A stretch of DNA of 64,000 nucleotides, taken from the NCBI RefSeq assembly GCF_027944115.1, contig NZ_JAPJZI010000001.1:496001-560000 (forward strand). The letters run 5' to 3'. Of this stretch, positions 33,520 through 42,914 are shown one piece after another. Positions within the stretch are counted from its first letter, which is position 1. Every line of letters starts with the position of its first letter. The position numbers and the translations under genes are program-made. The notes beneath the pieces are model-generated. The model did not search any database and was not told the origin of the DNA. It saw only the letters and a program-made list of their open reading frames with translations. This stretch comes from Hoeflea prorocentri. GTDB lineage: Bacteria; Pseudomonadota; Alphaproteobacteria; Rhizobiales; Rhizobiaceae.

Positions 33520-35405
33520 TGCAGATCGACCGACGTTGCCGTCGCTCCCTTGTTTGTTGCGGTGACTGAAGCAATCGGCGCAACGTCCATATCGGCTTTC
33601 GATGATGGGCGCTGCATACGGGTTTGCTCCGCGGCAAGTTGGGGTTTGGATCCTGAACCAAGGCGCTTCAGGACATCTGACCGTAAACCGTAATCCTCGA
33701 CCGCCCCTGCGTTGAGGACTAGGAGCCGGTCGACCTTGCGCACAATTGCTTTGCGCTGCGTGACAATCAAAACGGTGGTTCCCGCTTCGCGTGCCATATC
33801 AATGGCGCGCTCGAGCGCCTTCTCCCCGGCATCGTCCAGATGTGCGTTGGGTTCGTCCAGAACAAGCAGACGCGGTTGCCCGAAAAAGGCGCGCGCCAAA
33901 CCGATCCGTTGACGTTGACCGCCGGACAGTGTCAGTCCCCGCGGCCCGATCATCGTGCCATAGCCGTCCGGCATGGTCTGGATCAGATCATGAACCTGAG
34001 CCCGTTTGGCGGCATCGATGATGGCGGCATCGCCGGCATCGGGATCAAACCGGGCAATGTTCTGCGCGATCGTTCCGGGCAGGAGTTCGATATCCTGTGG
34101 CAGGTAGCCAATATGTTGCCCCAAGCTTTCGGGCGCCCAATGCGTTATATCGGCGCCGTCGATCCGCACGCAGCCGTTACCGGGCGTGATCGCCCCGACA
34201 ATCATCCTGGCCAGTGTCGACTTGCCTGCGCCGCTTGGCCCCACGATACCGACGGCGGCACCTGCGGGTACCTCAAAACTGATCCGGTTGAGCAGTGTGC
34301 GCGGCGTGCCCCGAGCGCCCGTTGTGGCCGCATATTGCACGTCTTCCATCCGCAGTGTTCCCTTCGGGGCCGGCAGTTCGATGTGCTCATGCGCTGTGGC
34401 TTTCTTGGCGATCGCCTTGTTGAAACGGCGCCATGCAGCGTGAACGTCGACATATTGACGCCAGCCACCAATCAGCTGGTCAATCGGCTGCAATCCGCGC
34501 CCCGAAATGATTGACGCCGCAAAAATCATGCCGGCCGTCATTTCCGAGCGCAAAACCAAAAGCGCGCCAAAACCCAGGACCGCAATCTGGAGAGACAGGC
34601 GGACAAAGCGCGAAAGCCCTGCAAACATCGCGTTGGTTTTCGAAACATGATCAGCCTCGCTGAGAGATTGTCCATGCTGCAGACCAAAGACTTCGATCAC
34701 GTTGTTTGTCATACCCATCGCTTGCAACGTGTCCGCGTTGCGCACGAAGGACTGAGCGGTCGACATCGCGGCCATGCCTCTTTCGGTTTCTTTCCCAGCC
34801 CGTTTTGCAGTCACCATCTGGTTGGCGATGGCCAAGCCCGCCAGGAGCAAAGCGCCAACCGCCGTTAGCGAGAACAGCATGGGGTGGATAAACCAGAGCA
34901 ATGCGATGAACATCGGTGCAAATGGCAGATCGAACAGCGCAAACACTGTGCGCGATGCAATAAAGCTGCGTATGGAAGCAAGATCGCGCAGCGACTGGAT
35001 GTCGCCCAATGGCGCGCGATCCGAACGCATCGCTGCCAGCATTGCCTTGCGCGTGTTGGCGATATCGAACCGCGCTGCAATGCGGGCGGCATAGATGCTG
35101 CGTACGACCTCCAGTCCGGCCACGAGTCCGAGTGCGAATACAGCCATGATGGACAAATAGATGAGCGTCTCCCGGCTGGCCGATGGCAGCACGCGGTCGT
35201 AAACCTGCAGCATATAGATCGGCACCACGAGCATCAGCGCGTTGATCGCAAACGAGAAAATTCCGATCTCCGTGAACGGGCGCTTCAACCCCGCGCGCTG
35301 ATTGTCGCGGACCCGGACCGGAACGCCAGAGGCGGTTTCGATCTTTTCAGTAATTTCGCGATCGGTTGTTGCTTCATTTCCGGTTGTCATCACAGGCGCC
35401 TCCAA
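33516..35405 (-). CDS. Type I secretion ABC exporter, PrtD/PrsD family, with Gln in the switch position
   Basis: 629 residues (an internal ATG at 35390 is also possible). N-terminal transmembrane half with PrtD-type SFAINALMLVVPIYMLQVYDRVLPS, then the ABC domain: Walker A GPSGAGKST, Q-loop GYLPQDIEL, signature [15 protein letters not shown], Walker B LLVLDEPNAHLD. The H-loop reads IVTQRKAIVRKVD: codon CAG gives Gln where exporters have His. The C-terminal 60 residues are low-complexity. Exports RTX-type proteins; the RTX protein at 40287-42866 is the obvious cargo, 5 kb away. Confidence 0.92.
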   Translation of the reverse strand: MEAPVMTTGNEATTDREITEKIETASGVPVRVRDNQRAGLKRPFTEIGIFSFAINALMLVVPIYMLQVYDRVLPSASRETLIYLSIMAVFALGLVAGLEVVRSIYAARIAARFDIANTRKAMLAAMRSDRAPLGDIQSLRDLASIRSFIASRTVFALFDLPFAPMFIALLWFIHPMLFSLTAVGALLLAGLAIANQMVTAKRAGKETERGMAAMSTAQSFVRNADTLQAMGMTNNVIEVFGLQHGQSLSEADHVSKTNAMFAGLSRFVRLSLQIAVLGFGALLVLRSEMTAGMIFAASIISGRGLQPIDQLIGGWRQYVDVHAAWRRFNKAIAKKATAHEHIELPAPKGTLRMEDVQYAATTGARGTPRTLLNRISFEVPAGAAVGIVGPSGAGKSTLARMIVGAITPGNGCVRIDGADITHWAPESLGQHIGYLPQDIELLPGTIAQNIARFDPDAGDAAIIDAAKRAQVHDLIQTMPDGYGTMIGPRGLTLSGGQRQRIGLARAFFGQPRLLVLDEPNAHLDDAGEKALERAIDMAREAGTTVLIVTQRKAIVRKVDRLLVLNAGAVEDYGLRSDVLKRLGSGSKPQLAAEQTRMQRPSSKADMDVAPIASVTATNKGATATSVDLQ

Positions 35406-35697
35406 AAACGCGACTGGCCCTTAGATACCGGTTCTGAGGCTCGATGCACGGGCGCATCGGCATGGCGCGATATGCCGAAGGATATCGGATGCAAGGGCCC
35501 GCGCCTTCCGGGGCGCGTCCACGTCCGCAAAGAAGCCAACACTTTGGTCTGAAAGCGCAGAAATACGCGTCTGCCCGTGCCAAATAGCGCCGAAAACGGT
35601 CTGAACTATACTTTTGGATAGGGTACTATTCCGATGCGCCTCACGCACGGGAATAAAGAGGCGCTATCTGCATTGAACAGCATTTATGGAGGCGAAT

Positions 35698-36843
35698 TTG
35701 AAGATCACCGTGGAGAGTGCGGCAACGGCGGAAGACCTGGCCCGGCAACTCAATGCCGGTCCATATGACTTTGTGTCCGTCCATAACAATCATGAGGCAA
35801 AGCCGGCGGCATTGCAGGGCCTTAGTAATCTTCCGCGCCTGCATGGTGCCACCTCTTGCCTCGGTGCCATGACACAGGCCGGTATGGTCGAGGGGCTTTC
35901 CGCCTTTGCGATCAAGGATCCCGTAGGTGCCTATGGCACGGCGCTCGCGAGTCTGGAGGACGATCCGAGGGCCGCGGCCCGGGACGCAACCAACAGGGCG
36001 CTCATGGATGCGGACCGGATTGGCGAGCGGCCCGAGATCATCTGGGTTTCGGCAACGCCGGGCACTGAGGAGGACGTTTTGGCCGGCATAGAAGATGTCA
36101 CGGGCCCCGAGGTGCCGATCATCGGCGGCAGCGCTGCTGACAACAGCGTCGCCGGAGACTGGTATGTCTTTGACCAGGCGGAAAAGTGCAGTGCGGGTGT
36201 CGTGGTGTCGGTCCTGTTCCCCTCCCAGCCCGTGTCCTTCGCCTATCAGAACGGCTATTCACCATCTCAGCATTCCGGCCTTGTCACACGTGCCACCGAT
36301 CGCACAATACACGAGATCGATGGCCGGCCTGCGCTTGATGTCTATGGCGAATGGACCGGCGGCGCGATCTCAATCGACAAATCCGAAGAGAGCGTGCAGA
36401 CCATTCTTTCCGAAAGCACGCTGTGGCCGCTTGGCCGCGAAATCAGCCAGGTCGGTCAGGTGCCCTTTTACCTTCTGGCGCACCCGGCCTATGCGGATCA
36501 ATCCGGTGACCTGCAGCTCTTTGCAACAGTCGCCGAGGGCGAAGAACTGACGCTTATGAACGGGACCGTCGAAGGCCTCATAGAGCGCGCCGGCCGGGTG
36601 GCTGCGCTCGCCCGTGCAAGTGGACGCACGACGGACAAGCCGATTGACGGCGCCCTGATGATTTATTGCGGCGGGTGCATGCTGTCAGTGCGCGATCAAA
36701 TGCCCGAGGTCGTGGCCGGGGTGAATGCGGCGCTTGGTGATGCGCCGTTCCTGGGCGCCTTTACGTTTGGAGAGCAAGGCAGCCTGCTGAGGGCTGGAAA
36801 CCGCCATGGCAATCTGATGATTTCCTGTATAGTCTTTGGATAG
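35698..36843 (+). CDS. FIST-domain sensory protein, NosP-like
   Basis: 381 residues from TTG 35698, placed 5 bases after GGAGG; the upstream ATG at 35686 sits on that ribosome site. FIST_N (about 20-190: YDFVSVHNNH, HGATSCLGAMTQAGM, EVPIIGGSAADNSVAGDWYVF) and FIST_C (about 215-375: YGEWTGGAISIDKS, GALMIYCGGCMLSVRDQM, PFLGAFTFGEQGSL). NosP proteins are FIST-domain haem proteins that sense nitric oxide and regulate a co-encoded hybrid histidine kinase (established in Pseudomonas and others). The kinase and a response regulator follow at once, so the same role is inferred; haem binding is unproven. Confidence 0.82.
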   Translation: MKITVESAATAEDLARQLNAGPYDFVSVHNNHEAKPAALQGLSNLPRLHGATSCLGAMTQAGMVEGLSAFAIKDPVGAYGTALASLEDDPRAAARDATNRALMDADRIGERPEIIWVSATPGTEEDVLAGIEDVTGPEVPIIGGSAADNSVAGDWYVFDQAEKCSAGVVVSVLFPSQPVSFAYQNGYSPSQHSGLVTRATDRTIHEIDGRPALDVYGEWTGGAISIDKSEESVQTILSESTLWPLGREISQVGQVPFYLLAHPAYADQSGDLQLFATVAEGEELTLMNGTVEGLIERAGRVAALARASGRTTDKPIDGALMIYCGGCMLSVRDQMPEVVAGVNAALGDAPFLGAFTFGEQGSLLRAGNRHGNLMISCIVFG

Positions 36844-36861
36844 AACAACCAGGGCGGATTT

Positions 36862-39624
36862 ATGAAACAAGATGAGCGGTTGCGCGAGGCGCTGCTCGAA
36901 CTGCAACTCCTCAGCGACAGGGAAGCCCGGACGCTGGCGGAGACACAAACACTTCTGGAGTGTCTGGAAGCCTATTCGACCGCGCCCAGCCCCGCCGCAG
37001 CGCTGGCATCGATATTCGTCTCGCTGCAGCAAAAGATCGATGCTTCGGCTTCAATGGTTGTGCATGCGAAGGCAGACGGAAAAATCTCCGTCCTGGCCAG
37101 CAACATACCCGAGCTGATCGATACCGAACTCTCCGCGCCTATCGATCTGTTTGCGCGGCCGCGCAACGTGACAAACCTCAGCATGATCGGGGTTTGGAAA
37201 GGCCGTCTGAACTTCTATAATTTTGCCGGACTGCTGGTCGTGCCTGCCCGGGACGAAACGGCACTCCTATGCTTGCGGGATAGGCCCTCGGCCTTCGGCA
37301 AAGACAGTCTCAGCCTTGTGACGAGGCTGGCGGGACTTGCCGCGCAGGCGGTCCAGAACAGCAAGATCGCGGCGGAAAACAATTTGCTTGCAGCAACGAT
37401 CGCCGGTTCTTCATCGGGTTTTGCTATTTCCGATGCTGCCGCCGACGACCGGCCGCTCATCTACGTGAACGCTGCATTTGAGAAGCTGTCGGGCTACCGG
37501 GCCGAGGAGGCGCTGGGGCAAAACTGCCGGTTCCTGACTGCCGAACCTGAGGATTCGCCGGAACGAACAAGACTGCGCGAAGCCGTCAAACTGCGCACAA
37601 GCGGCAAGTTCCTTCTGCGCAACCGGCGCAAGTCGGGCGAACTGTTCTGGAATGAGCTGACCCTGTTTCCCGTGCGCGACAGCGCAGGCAAGATCAGCAA
37701 TCTGGTTGCCACCCAGTCCGATGTCACCGAACGTGTGGAGGCCGCCCAGGAGCGCGACCGGGCGCGGGCCAGCATGGAGGGTGCGCTGGCCGCGACGGGC
37801 GACGCCTTCCTGGTCCTGGAAGCAAATGGGCGCGTGTCCTTCACCAATACAGCAGTCAACGACCTGTTTCCGGCGCCGAAATACAAATGGGCGATCGGGT
37901 CGGATTTCGAGGACAATTGGGCCGATTACCTTGACGAGGCGAGGAATCAGCCGGGGCGCATTACCCGCCTGTTTAAGGATGCCGACTTTGCGGTGCTGGC
38001 CGGGATGTCGGGACCGCAGGAGTTGGACCTGCCGGGTGGCCGCAGCGTCCTGCTTCGCACGGCGCGGCTTGACGACGGAGGTCTTGTGGTTTCAGCCACT
38101 GACGTAACGGCGATGAAGTCCGCCCAGCAATTGCTGGCCGAACGTCTGGCTTCCATTGAAGCGGCAACCGATGGCATTGCTGTGACCAACGATGCTGGAC
38201 GCCTTACCTATCTCAACTCCGCTGCAGCCGCTCTTTTGGGTTTCGACTCGGCCTCGAACGGTTTGGGCCGCCGATGGTTTCGCCAGTATACCGACTCGGT
38301 TTCAGTGACAGCCGGTCAACCATTCGAGGCAACGCTCACGCGCGATGGAGGCGCCCAAACCCTCACCCACGAAATCACCGGTTCGCCACTTGAAAATGGT
38401 GGTGCCGTCATCGTTGTTCGCGACATCACCGACAGCCTGGAAACGGAGGCGCGCGAAGAAGAACTCATGCAGGACCTTATCCGGCTGCAGCGGCAGGAAG
38501 CAATTGCCCAGCTGACGGCAGGGGTTGCGCATGACTTCAACAACCTGCTTTCGGCGATCAATGGTTCTGCCGCGCTGATCGGCACGTCGGAAAACCTTCC
38601 GGATGATGTCCGGCCTCATCTGGAGCGCATTACGGCAGCCGGCGCGCAATCGGCCAAGCTTGTCAACCGGCTGCTTGACATCGGTGCCGGTTCCGAAGCC
38701 GGAGGCGTGTTCGATCTCTCCTCCGTTCTGGCCGATCTGACAGAGCTGGTTCGTCCGAGTCTGCCGCATAGCATCACGTTTGATGTCGTTGCGGCCCGGT
38801 CCGGCGTGGCGCTGAGGGGCGCGCCTGACGCGCTGAGTCAGGTTCTGATCAATCTGTGCATGAACGGGCGCGATGCAATTGGCGCAGAATCGGGCCAGAT
38901 CGAACTCAATGCCTCGCAAGTCAAAGGAAGCGATGTGCCGCCGGTGACCGTGGGTCAGATCGACGAGAATGGCCGTTATGCCTGCCTTGCAGTACGCGAC
39001 ACCGGCGCCGGCATGGATGCTGAAACGGCGGATAGTATTTTCAAACCTTACTTCACCACCAAGGGGCGTATGGGCACGGGTCTGGGCCTGGCCATTGTTG
39101 CCATGCAGGTCCAGTCAGTTGGTGGGGCCATAGATGTGGCGTCTGCGCCCGGCCGCGGCACGACGGTTTCGGTTTATTGGCCGCTCGCCTCCTTGCGCCG
39201 TGATGCGGCAGACACGGCACATCAGGAATTGTTCGATCTGTCAGACATGACGGTCATCGTTGTCGACGACGATCCCGATGTCGCGCATGTCATTTCCAGA
39301 TATCTTGAAGCCAATGGCGCCGAAGTGGCGACGTGCCAGGATCCGCGTGACGCCCTGACAGCGATCACCGAGGATCCGGAGAGCTGGTCGGCGTTAATCA
39401 CTGATTACGACATGCCTGCTATGAATGGCGGCGAATTGGCGGCCCGTGTGCGCGATGTGGCGCCGGATTTGCCGATCATTGTCGTCACGGCGCTGGCCCG
39501 CCGGCTGACCGACCCGCGTCTGGTGAATGGTCAGGTGACCGGTATCCTTTCAAAGCCGGTGGAACTGGACCAGTTGTGCGGGACGCTTGCGGAGGCGCAG
39601 GCGCCCGCGAAAGAAGGGGCATAA
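36862..39624 (+). CDS. Hybrid sensor histidine kinase with a LOV-like PAS domain
   Basis: 920 residues. GAF-like N-terminus (about 40-165), then a PAS domain of LOV type (about 180-300: YVNAAFEKLSGYRAEEALGQ, NCRFL with Cys222, LFWNELTLFPVRD, ATQSDVTERV), two further PAS-like regions (about 310-410 and 425-515), dimerisation/phosphoacceptor LTAGVAHDFNNLLSA (His557), HATPase with GMGTGLGLAIVAMQ, and a receiver domain with Asp848 in ITDYDMPAMNGGE. Cytosolic, no transmembrane helix. Partner of the FIST protein and of the LuxR regulator that starts 1 base after its stop. Confidence 0.9.
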   Translation: MKQDERLREALLELQLLSDREARTLAETQTLLECLEAYSTAPSPAAALASIFVSLQQKIDASASMVVHAKADGKISVLASNIPELIDTELSAPIDLFARPRNVTNLSMIGVWKGRLNFYNFAGLLVVPARDETALLCLRDRPSAFGKDSLSLVTRLAGLAAQAVQNSKIAAENNLLAATIAGSSSGFAISDAAADDRPLIYVNAAFEKLSGYRAEEALGQNCRFLTAEPEDSPERTRLREAVKLRTSGKFLLRNRRKSGELFWNELTLFPVRDSAGKISNLVATQSDVTERVEAAQERDRARASMEGALAATGDAFLVLEANGRVSFTNTAVNDLFPAPKYKWAIGSDFEDNWADYLDEARNQPGRITRLFKDADFAVLAGMSGPQELDLPGGRSVLLRTARLDDGGLVVSATDVTAMKSAQQLLAERLASIEAATDGIAVTNDAGRLTYLNSAAAALLGFDSASNGLGRRWFRQYTDSVSVTAGQPFEATLTRDGGAQTLTHEITGSPLENGGAVIVVRDITDSLETEAREEELMQDLIRLQRQEAIAQLTAGVAHDFNNLLSAINGSAALIGTSENLPDDVRPHLERITAAGAQSAKLVNRLLDIGAGSEAGGVFDLSSVLADLTELVRPSLPHSITFDVVAARSGVALRGAPDALSQVLINLCMNGRDAIGAESGQIELNASQVKGSDVPPVTVGQIDENGRYACLAVRDTGAGMDAETADSIFKPYFTTKGRMGTGLGLAIVAMQVQSVGGAIDVASAPGRGTTVSVYWPLASLRRDAADTAHQELFDLSDMTVIVVDDDPDVAHVISRYLEANGAEVATCQDPRDALTAITEDPESWSALITDYDMPAMNGGELAARVRDVAPDLPIIVVTALARRLTDPRLVNGQVTGILSKPVELDQLCGTLAEAQAPAKEGA

Positions 39625-39625
39625 G

Positions 39626-40240
39626 ATGCGACTGTTGCTGGCCGATGATCATGATCTGGTGCTTGAGACACTCAGCGCCTTTTTGACCGCCCAGGGCGAG
39701 TTTGAGGTGGAAACCTGCGGTTCCCTCGATGCAGCCTGCGAAAAGATGGCCAATGACATCCTTTACGACCTTGTTCTGCTCGATTACTCGATGCCCGGCA
39801 TGAACGGGCTCGAGGGTCTGGCGCGAGCCTTGGAGACATCGTTCGGAAAACCGGTTGCGATCATGTCCGGCACGGCAAACAAGTCCGTCGCCCAGGAAGC
39901 GATCGATGCAGGCGCCATCGGGTTCCTTCCAAAAACCATGGCGGCCAAGTCACTTGTCAACGCCGTCCGGTTCATGGCGATGGGCGAGACCTATGTTCCG
40001 CTCGACTTCATCAACGCGGAAGACGAGGTATCAGACGCGCCCCTTGCAAAGCTACTTTCCGAACGGGAGCTGCAGGTCCTGGGCGGCCTGTGCAGAGGGC
40101 TCTCCAACAAGGAGATTGCCCGCGAACTGGACCTGCAGGAAGTGACCATCAAGCTGCATGTGAAAACGCTGAGCCGCAAGCTGGAAGCCAAGAACCGCAC
40201 ACATGCTGCCATGATCGCAAAAGAGGCCGGGATCGTTTGA
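39626..40240 (+). CDS. NarL/LuxR-type response regulator
   Basis: 204 residues from ATG 39626. Receiver domain with the acidic pocket DDHD, phosphoacceptor Asp in LVLLDYSMPGMNG and Lys in FLPKTMAAK; C-terminal LuxR HTH with LLSERELQVLGGLCRGLSNKEIARELDLQEVTIKLHVKTLSRKL. Probably receives phosphate from the hybrid kinase and controls nearby genes such as the polymer or RTX cluster, though no binding site can be identified. A strong hairpin covers its stop codon. Confidence 0.9.
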   Translation: MRLLLADDHDLVLETLSAFLTAQGEFEVETCGSLDAACEKMANDILYDLVLLDYSMPGMNGLEGLARALETSFGKPVAIMSGTANKSVAQEAIDAGAIGFLPKTMAAKSLVNAVRFMAMGETYVPLDFINAEDEVSDAPLAKLLSERELQVLGGLCRGLSNKEIARELDLQEVTIKLHVKTLSRKLEAKNRTHAAMIAKEAGIV

Positions 40241-40251
40241 TCCCGGCCTCT
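40222..40251 (+). terminator. Terminator hairpin over the LuxR stop
   Basis: AGAGGCCGGGATC and GATCCCGGCCTCT form a perfect 13-bp stem with a 4-base loop (GTTT); the right arm begins within the TGA stop region. A weak T-rich GATTTC follows. It separates the operon from the convergent RTX gene 36 bases away and may act in both directions. Confidence 0.8.
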
Positions 40252-40286
40252 GATTTCAGATGCATTCCCGGTTCAACGGGCTGCTG

Positions 40287-42866
40287 TCAGAGCAGAACAC
40301 TGTCGGCAAAAACGTCCAGTGTGTCGAACTCGTACTGGGCCTGCACATAGACGGTGGCGCCGCCCAGATCGACAAGCAGACTGCCGTCGTCGTTCTGCTG
40401 AACGTTGTTGGCGATCCATTCACCGCCATCCGCTTCAAGGCCGAGGCCGCGCAGGTCCAGTATGTCTGCGTCAGGTCCCGTGCAAACGAAGTCCGAGATG
40501 GTATCGCGTGATCCATCAAGGTCTTCAGCACGGAAGATGAAACGGTCTGATCCGCCACCACCCGAAGCGACATCCTCACCGGCGCCAAGATAAATGCGGT
40601 CTGCACCTTCTCCGCCATTGAGCACATCGTCTCCGGACCCGCCGTTCAGATAGTCCTTGCCATCTCCGCCGCGAAGGTCGTCAGCGCCGGACCCGCCCTT
40701 GATGTAGTCGGCACCGTCGCCGCCTGTCAGGCTGTCATCGCCCTTACCGCCGTCGAGTTTGTCATCGCCGGTGCCGCCGTCGAGCGCATCGTTCCCCGAC
40801 CCGCCTTTCAATGCGTCATTGCCGATGCCGCCCTCAAGCGTGTCTGCTCCGGAACCGCCTTCAAGGCTGTCGTCACCGGCTCCGCCGCGCAATGTGTCAT
40901 CGCCGGAACTACCGGTGAGTTGGTCTGCTCCATTGCCGCCGTCGAGCATGTCATTGCCCGATCCGCCATCAAGACTGTCATTGCCGGCCTCGCCATAGAG
41001 CATGTCGTTCTCGCGGCCGCCGGACAGCACATCTTCGCCGAGGCCACCGAACAGCGTGTCGAGCCCTGAGCCACCCGAGAGCGTGTCGTTTCCGCCACCC
41101 CCCGACAACGTATCGTGTCCGGCGGAACCATCGAGCAGGTCATCACCCTCTCCACCAAAGAGAGAGTCATCGTCTTCCGGCAGGAGGTTGCCGAATTGGT
41201 CGAAGCGCAAGCCGTCATCGTCATAAAATGACTGGATCGCCGAGTTCTTCTGCGGTCCGGCGCCTCCATAAAGAGCATCGGCACCGTCATCGCCATTGAT
41301 CGTGTCGCCCAATGACGCGCCGACCAGCAGGTCCGTACCATAACCGCCGTGGATTTCGTCGTTTCCTGCACCGGCATCGATAGTGTCATCATAGCTCTTG
41401 GCGGCGTCTTCGGCCTCGTACAGTTCCGGTCCTCGAATGAGCACCATGGCAGACGGGTCGAAATTGGTGAAGGGATCCATCGCCCGCGGATCGACAGCGC
41501 CGTCATTGCTGTAGGCCTTGGGCGCATCGGATACGAGCACAAGCTGCGCTGCGCCGTCATCGGTCAACTCGACCCGGTAGATGCCGCCGGACGTGCCTGT
41601 GGCGTCGTTCATGTCGTGATCGCCGCCATTGCCGCCGGCATAGAAGTTGCCATCGCCATCAATGACGAATGCACCGAACGTAATTGCCGGAACGCCGTCG
41701 ACCATGGTCCCGTCAATCTCGGTCCCGGTCACTGCCCGGGTCGAGAATTGCGGCTCGCCGCCGCCTGCCACTGCCGAGACATCGATTTGCATCAGTTTGG
41801 CTTCACCGCCCTCGGATTTCGGCTTGACCAGCCCGTAAAAGCTCTGGCTGTCGGTGTCGAAAGCTACGTCCCACACCTTGTCACCGATCATGTCGGTGGG
41901 GAATTTGAAGGTTTTCGCCAGCGGGTTTCCATCCGTATCACGCTGGTCGACATCGACCATGGTCACCCGGTCGAAATCCGCTTCAAATACCCACAGATTG
42001 CCCTTGTCGTCAAAGTCGCCCGTCCATGAGCGGTAGGGCGTTTCACCGACACGGTAGGCATTGCCCTCGGCATCGTACATGACGAGATCCGTTTTGGAGA
42101 CAGCTTCGCCGCGCGCGTCGACACCGTCCTTGACCGCAATGCCGTAAATCAGGTCGTCCTGCTGGTTGAAACCGATCGCATTGACAACGACCGTCGCCTT
42201 GGCACCGGCGGGCGTGTAAGTCTCCGATTCAGGATCAAAGACATTCAACTGACCGTCCATCACCTGATAGATGTTGGCCTGGCCTTCCGCAAAGGCCTTG
42301 ACCGTGACCTGTTCGCCGCCAAGCTCCACCTGCTTTTCGTACCAAAACACTGGTCCGTCGGTGTTGATCTCATATCCGGGCCCGCTGTTGCCAGGCAATG
42401 CACGGAACGTCAGTTCGCCTGGCTCCCCGGTGCCCTGGAAGTCTAGGACAGCATCCGAGAAGACAGCACTGTCGGTGTTGACCGTTCCAATGACGGTGTT
42501 GTTCCAGAGCACCTCAACCATGCCGGAGATATTGCCGGATGCATAGTTGGCTGCCACCTCGAATGACACTTCATACTGAGCGCCCTTCAAAGTGTTGACC
42601 GTCTGGGTCATCTGGCGGTTGCCGGCATCGTCTTCGCCGACGATCCAGTTGCCGCTTGCGCCATACTGGTCGAAGCTGGTTGCACCGTCAGTGTCTTTGA
42701 GCAGGTTCTCGGCAGCAAAGTCACCATAGATGGTATCGCCTGTGGCTTTGCCGTCGATTTTATCGTCACCGGCAAGACCGATGATCAGATCCGCAGATGC
42801 GGTTCCGGCGATCACGTCGTGTTGGGCAGTGCCCAGCACAGGTTTTTTCTCATCTGGCGTCAACAT
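40287..42866 (-). CDS. Large RTX (Ca2+-binding) protein with a beta-propeller-like middle, T1SS substrate
   Basis: 859 residues. A short RTX block at the N-terminus (VIAGTASADLIIGLAGDDKIDG) precedes a large middle (about 50-480) containing a carbohydrate-binding-like opening (FDQYGASGNWIVGED, YEVSFEVAANYASGN) and DUF6923/propeller-like strands (VVVNAIGFNQQDDLIYGIAV, GDFDDKGNLWVFEADFD). The C-terminal third holds about twenty GGxGxDxLx nonapeptides, then the type I secretion tail (TISDF, DILDLRGLG, ending DTLDVFADSVLL). No signal peptide. Stop lies next to the LuxR hairpin; start is 48 bases after the dehydrogenase stop, so both probably share a message. Confidence 0.88.
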   Translation of the reverse strand: MLTPDEKKPVLGTAQHDVIAGTASADLIIGLAGDDKIDGKATGDTIYGDFAAENLLKDTDGATSFDQYGASGNWIVGEDDAGNRQMTQTVNTLKGAQYEVSFEVAANYASGNISGMVEVLWNNTVIGTVNTDSAVFSDAVLDFQGTGEPGELTFRALPGNSGPGYEINTDGPVFWYEKQVELGGEQVTVKAFAEGQANIYQVMDGQLNVFDPESETYTPAGAKATVVVNAIGFNQQDDLIYGIAVKDGVDARGEAVSKTDLVMYDAEGNAYRVGETPYRSWTGDFDDKGNLWVFEADFDRVTMVDVDQRDTDGNPLAKTFKFPTDMIGDKVWDVAFDTDSQSFYGLVKPKSEGGEAKLMQIDVSAVAGGGEPQFSTRAVTGTEIDGTMVDGVPAITFGAFVIDGDGNFYAGGNGGDHDMNDATGTSGGIYRVELTDDGAAQLVLVSDAPKAYSNDGAVDPRAMDPFTNFDPSAMVLIRGPELYEAEDAAKSYDDTIDAGAGNDEIHGGYGTDLLVGASLGDTINGDDGADALYGGAGPQKNSAIQSFYDDDGLRFDQFGNLLPEDDDSLFGGEGDDLLDGSAGHDTLSGGGGNDTLSGGSGLDTLFGGLGEDVLSGGRENDMLYGEAGNDSLDGGSGNDMLDGGNGADQLTGSSGDDTLRGGAGDDSLEGGSGADTLEGGIGNDALKGGSGNDALDGGTGDDKLDGGKGDDSLTGGDGADYIKGGSGADDLRGGDGKDYLNGGSGDDVLNGGEGADRIYLGAGEDVASGGGGSDRFIFRAEDLDGSRDTISDFVCTGPDADILDLRGLGLEADGGEWIANNVQQNDDGSLLVDLGGATVYVQAQYEFDTLDVFADSVLL

Positions 42867-42914
42867 ATCATTACTCCATGTTTTTCAGTTGGTTATGAGA
42901 AATTGCGGCAAGGG

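Noticed and set aside
40550-41170. Regular short repeats suggestive of a CRISPR-like or tandem-repeat array
   Set aside because: The periodicity is 27 bases and in frame, produced by the GGxGxDxLx nonapeptides of the RTX protein; no constant repeat with unique spacers exists.
40808-41560. Long opposite-frame open reading frame over the RTX gene
   Set aside because: It is a low-complexity shadow (Ser/Thr/Met-rich) of the repeat-coding strand with no ribosome site.
40287-42866. RTX protein as a secreted mannuronan C5-epimerase
   Set aside because: The beta-helix catalytic module with its YG-DPH-type motif is not visible; the core looks propeller-like.
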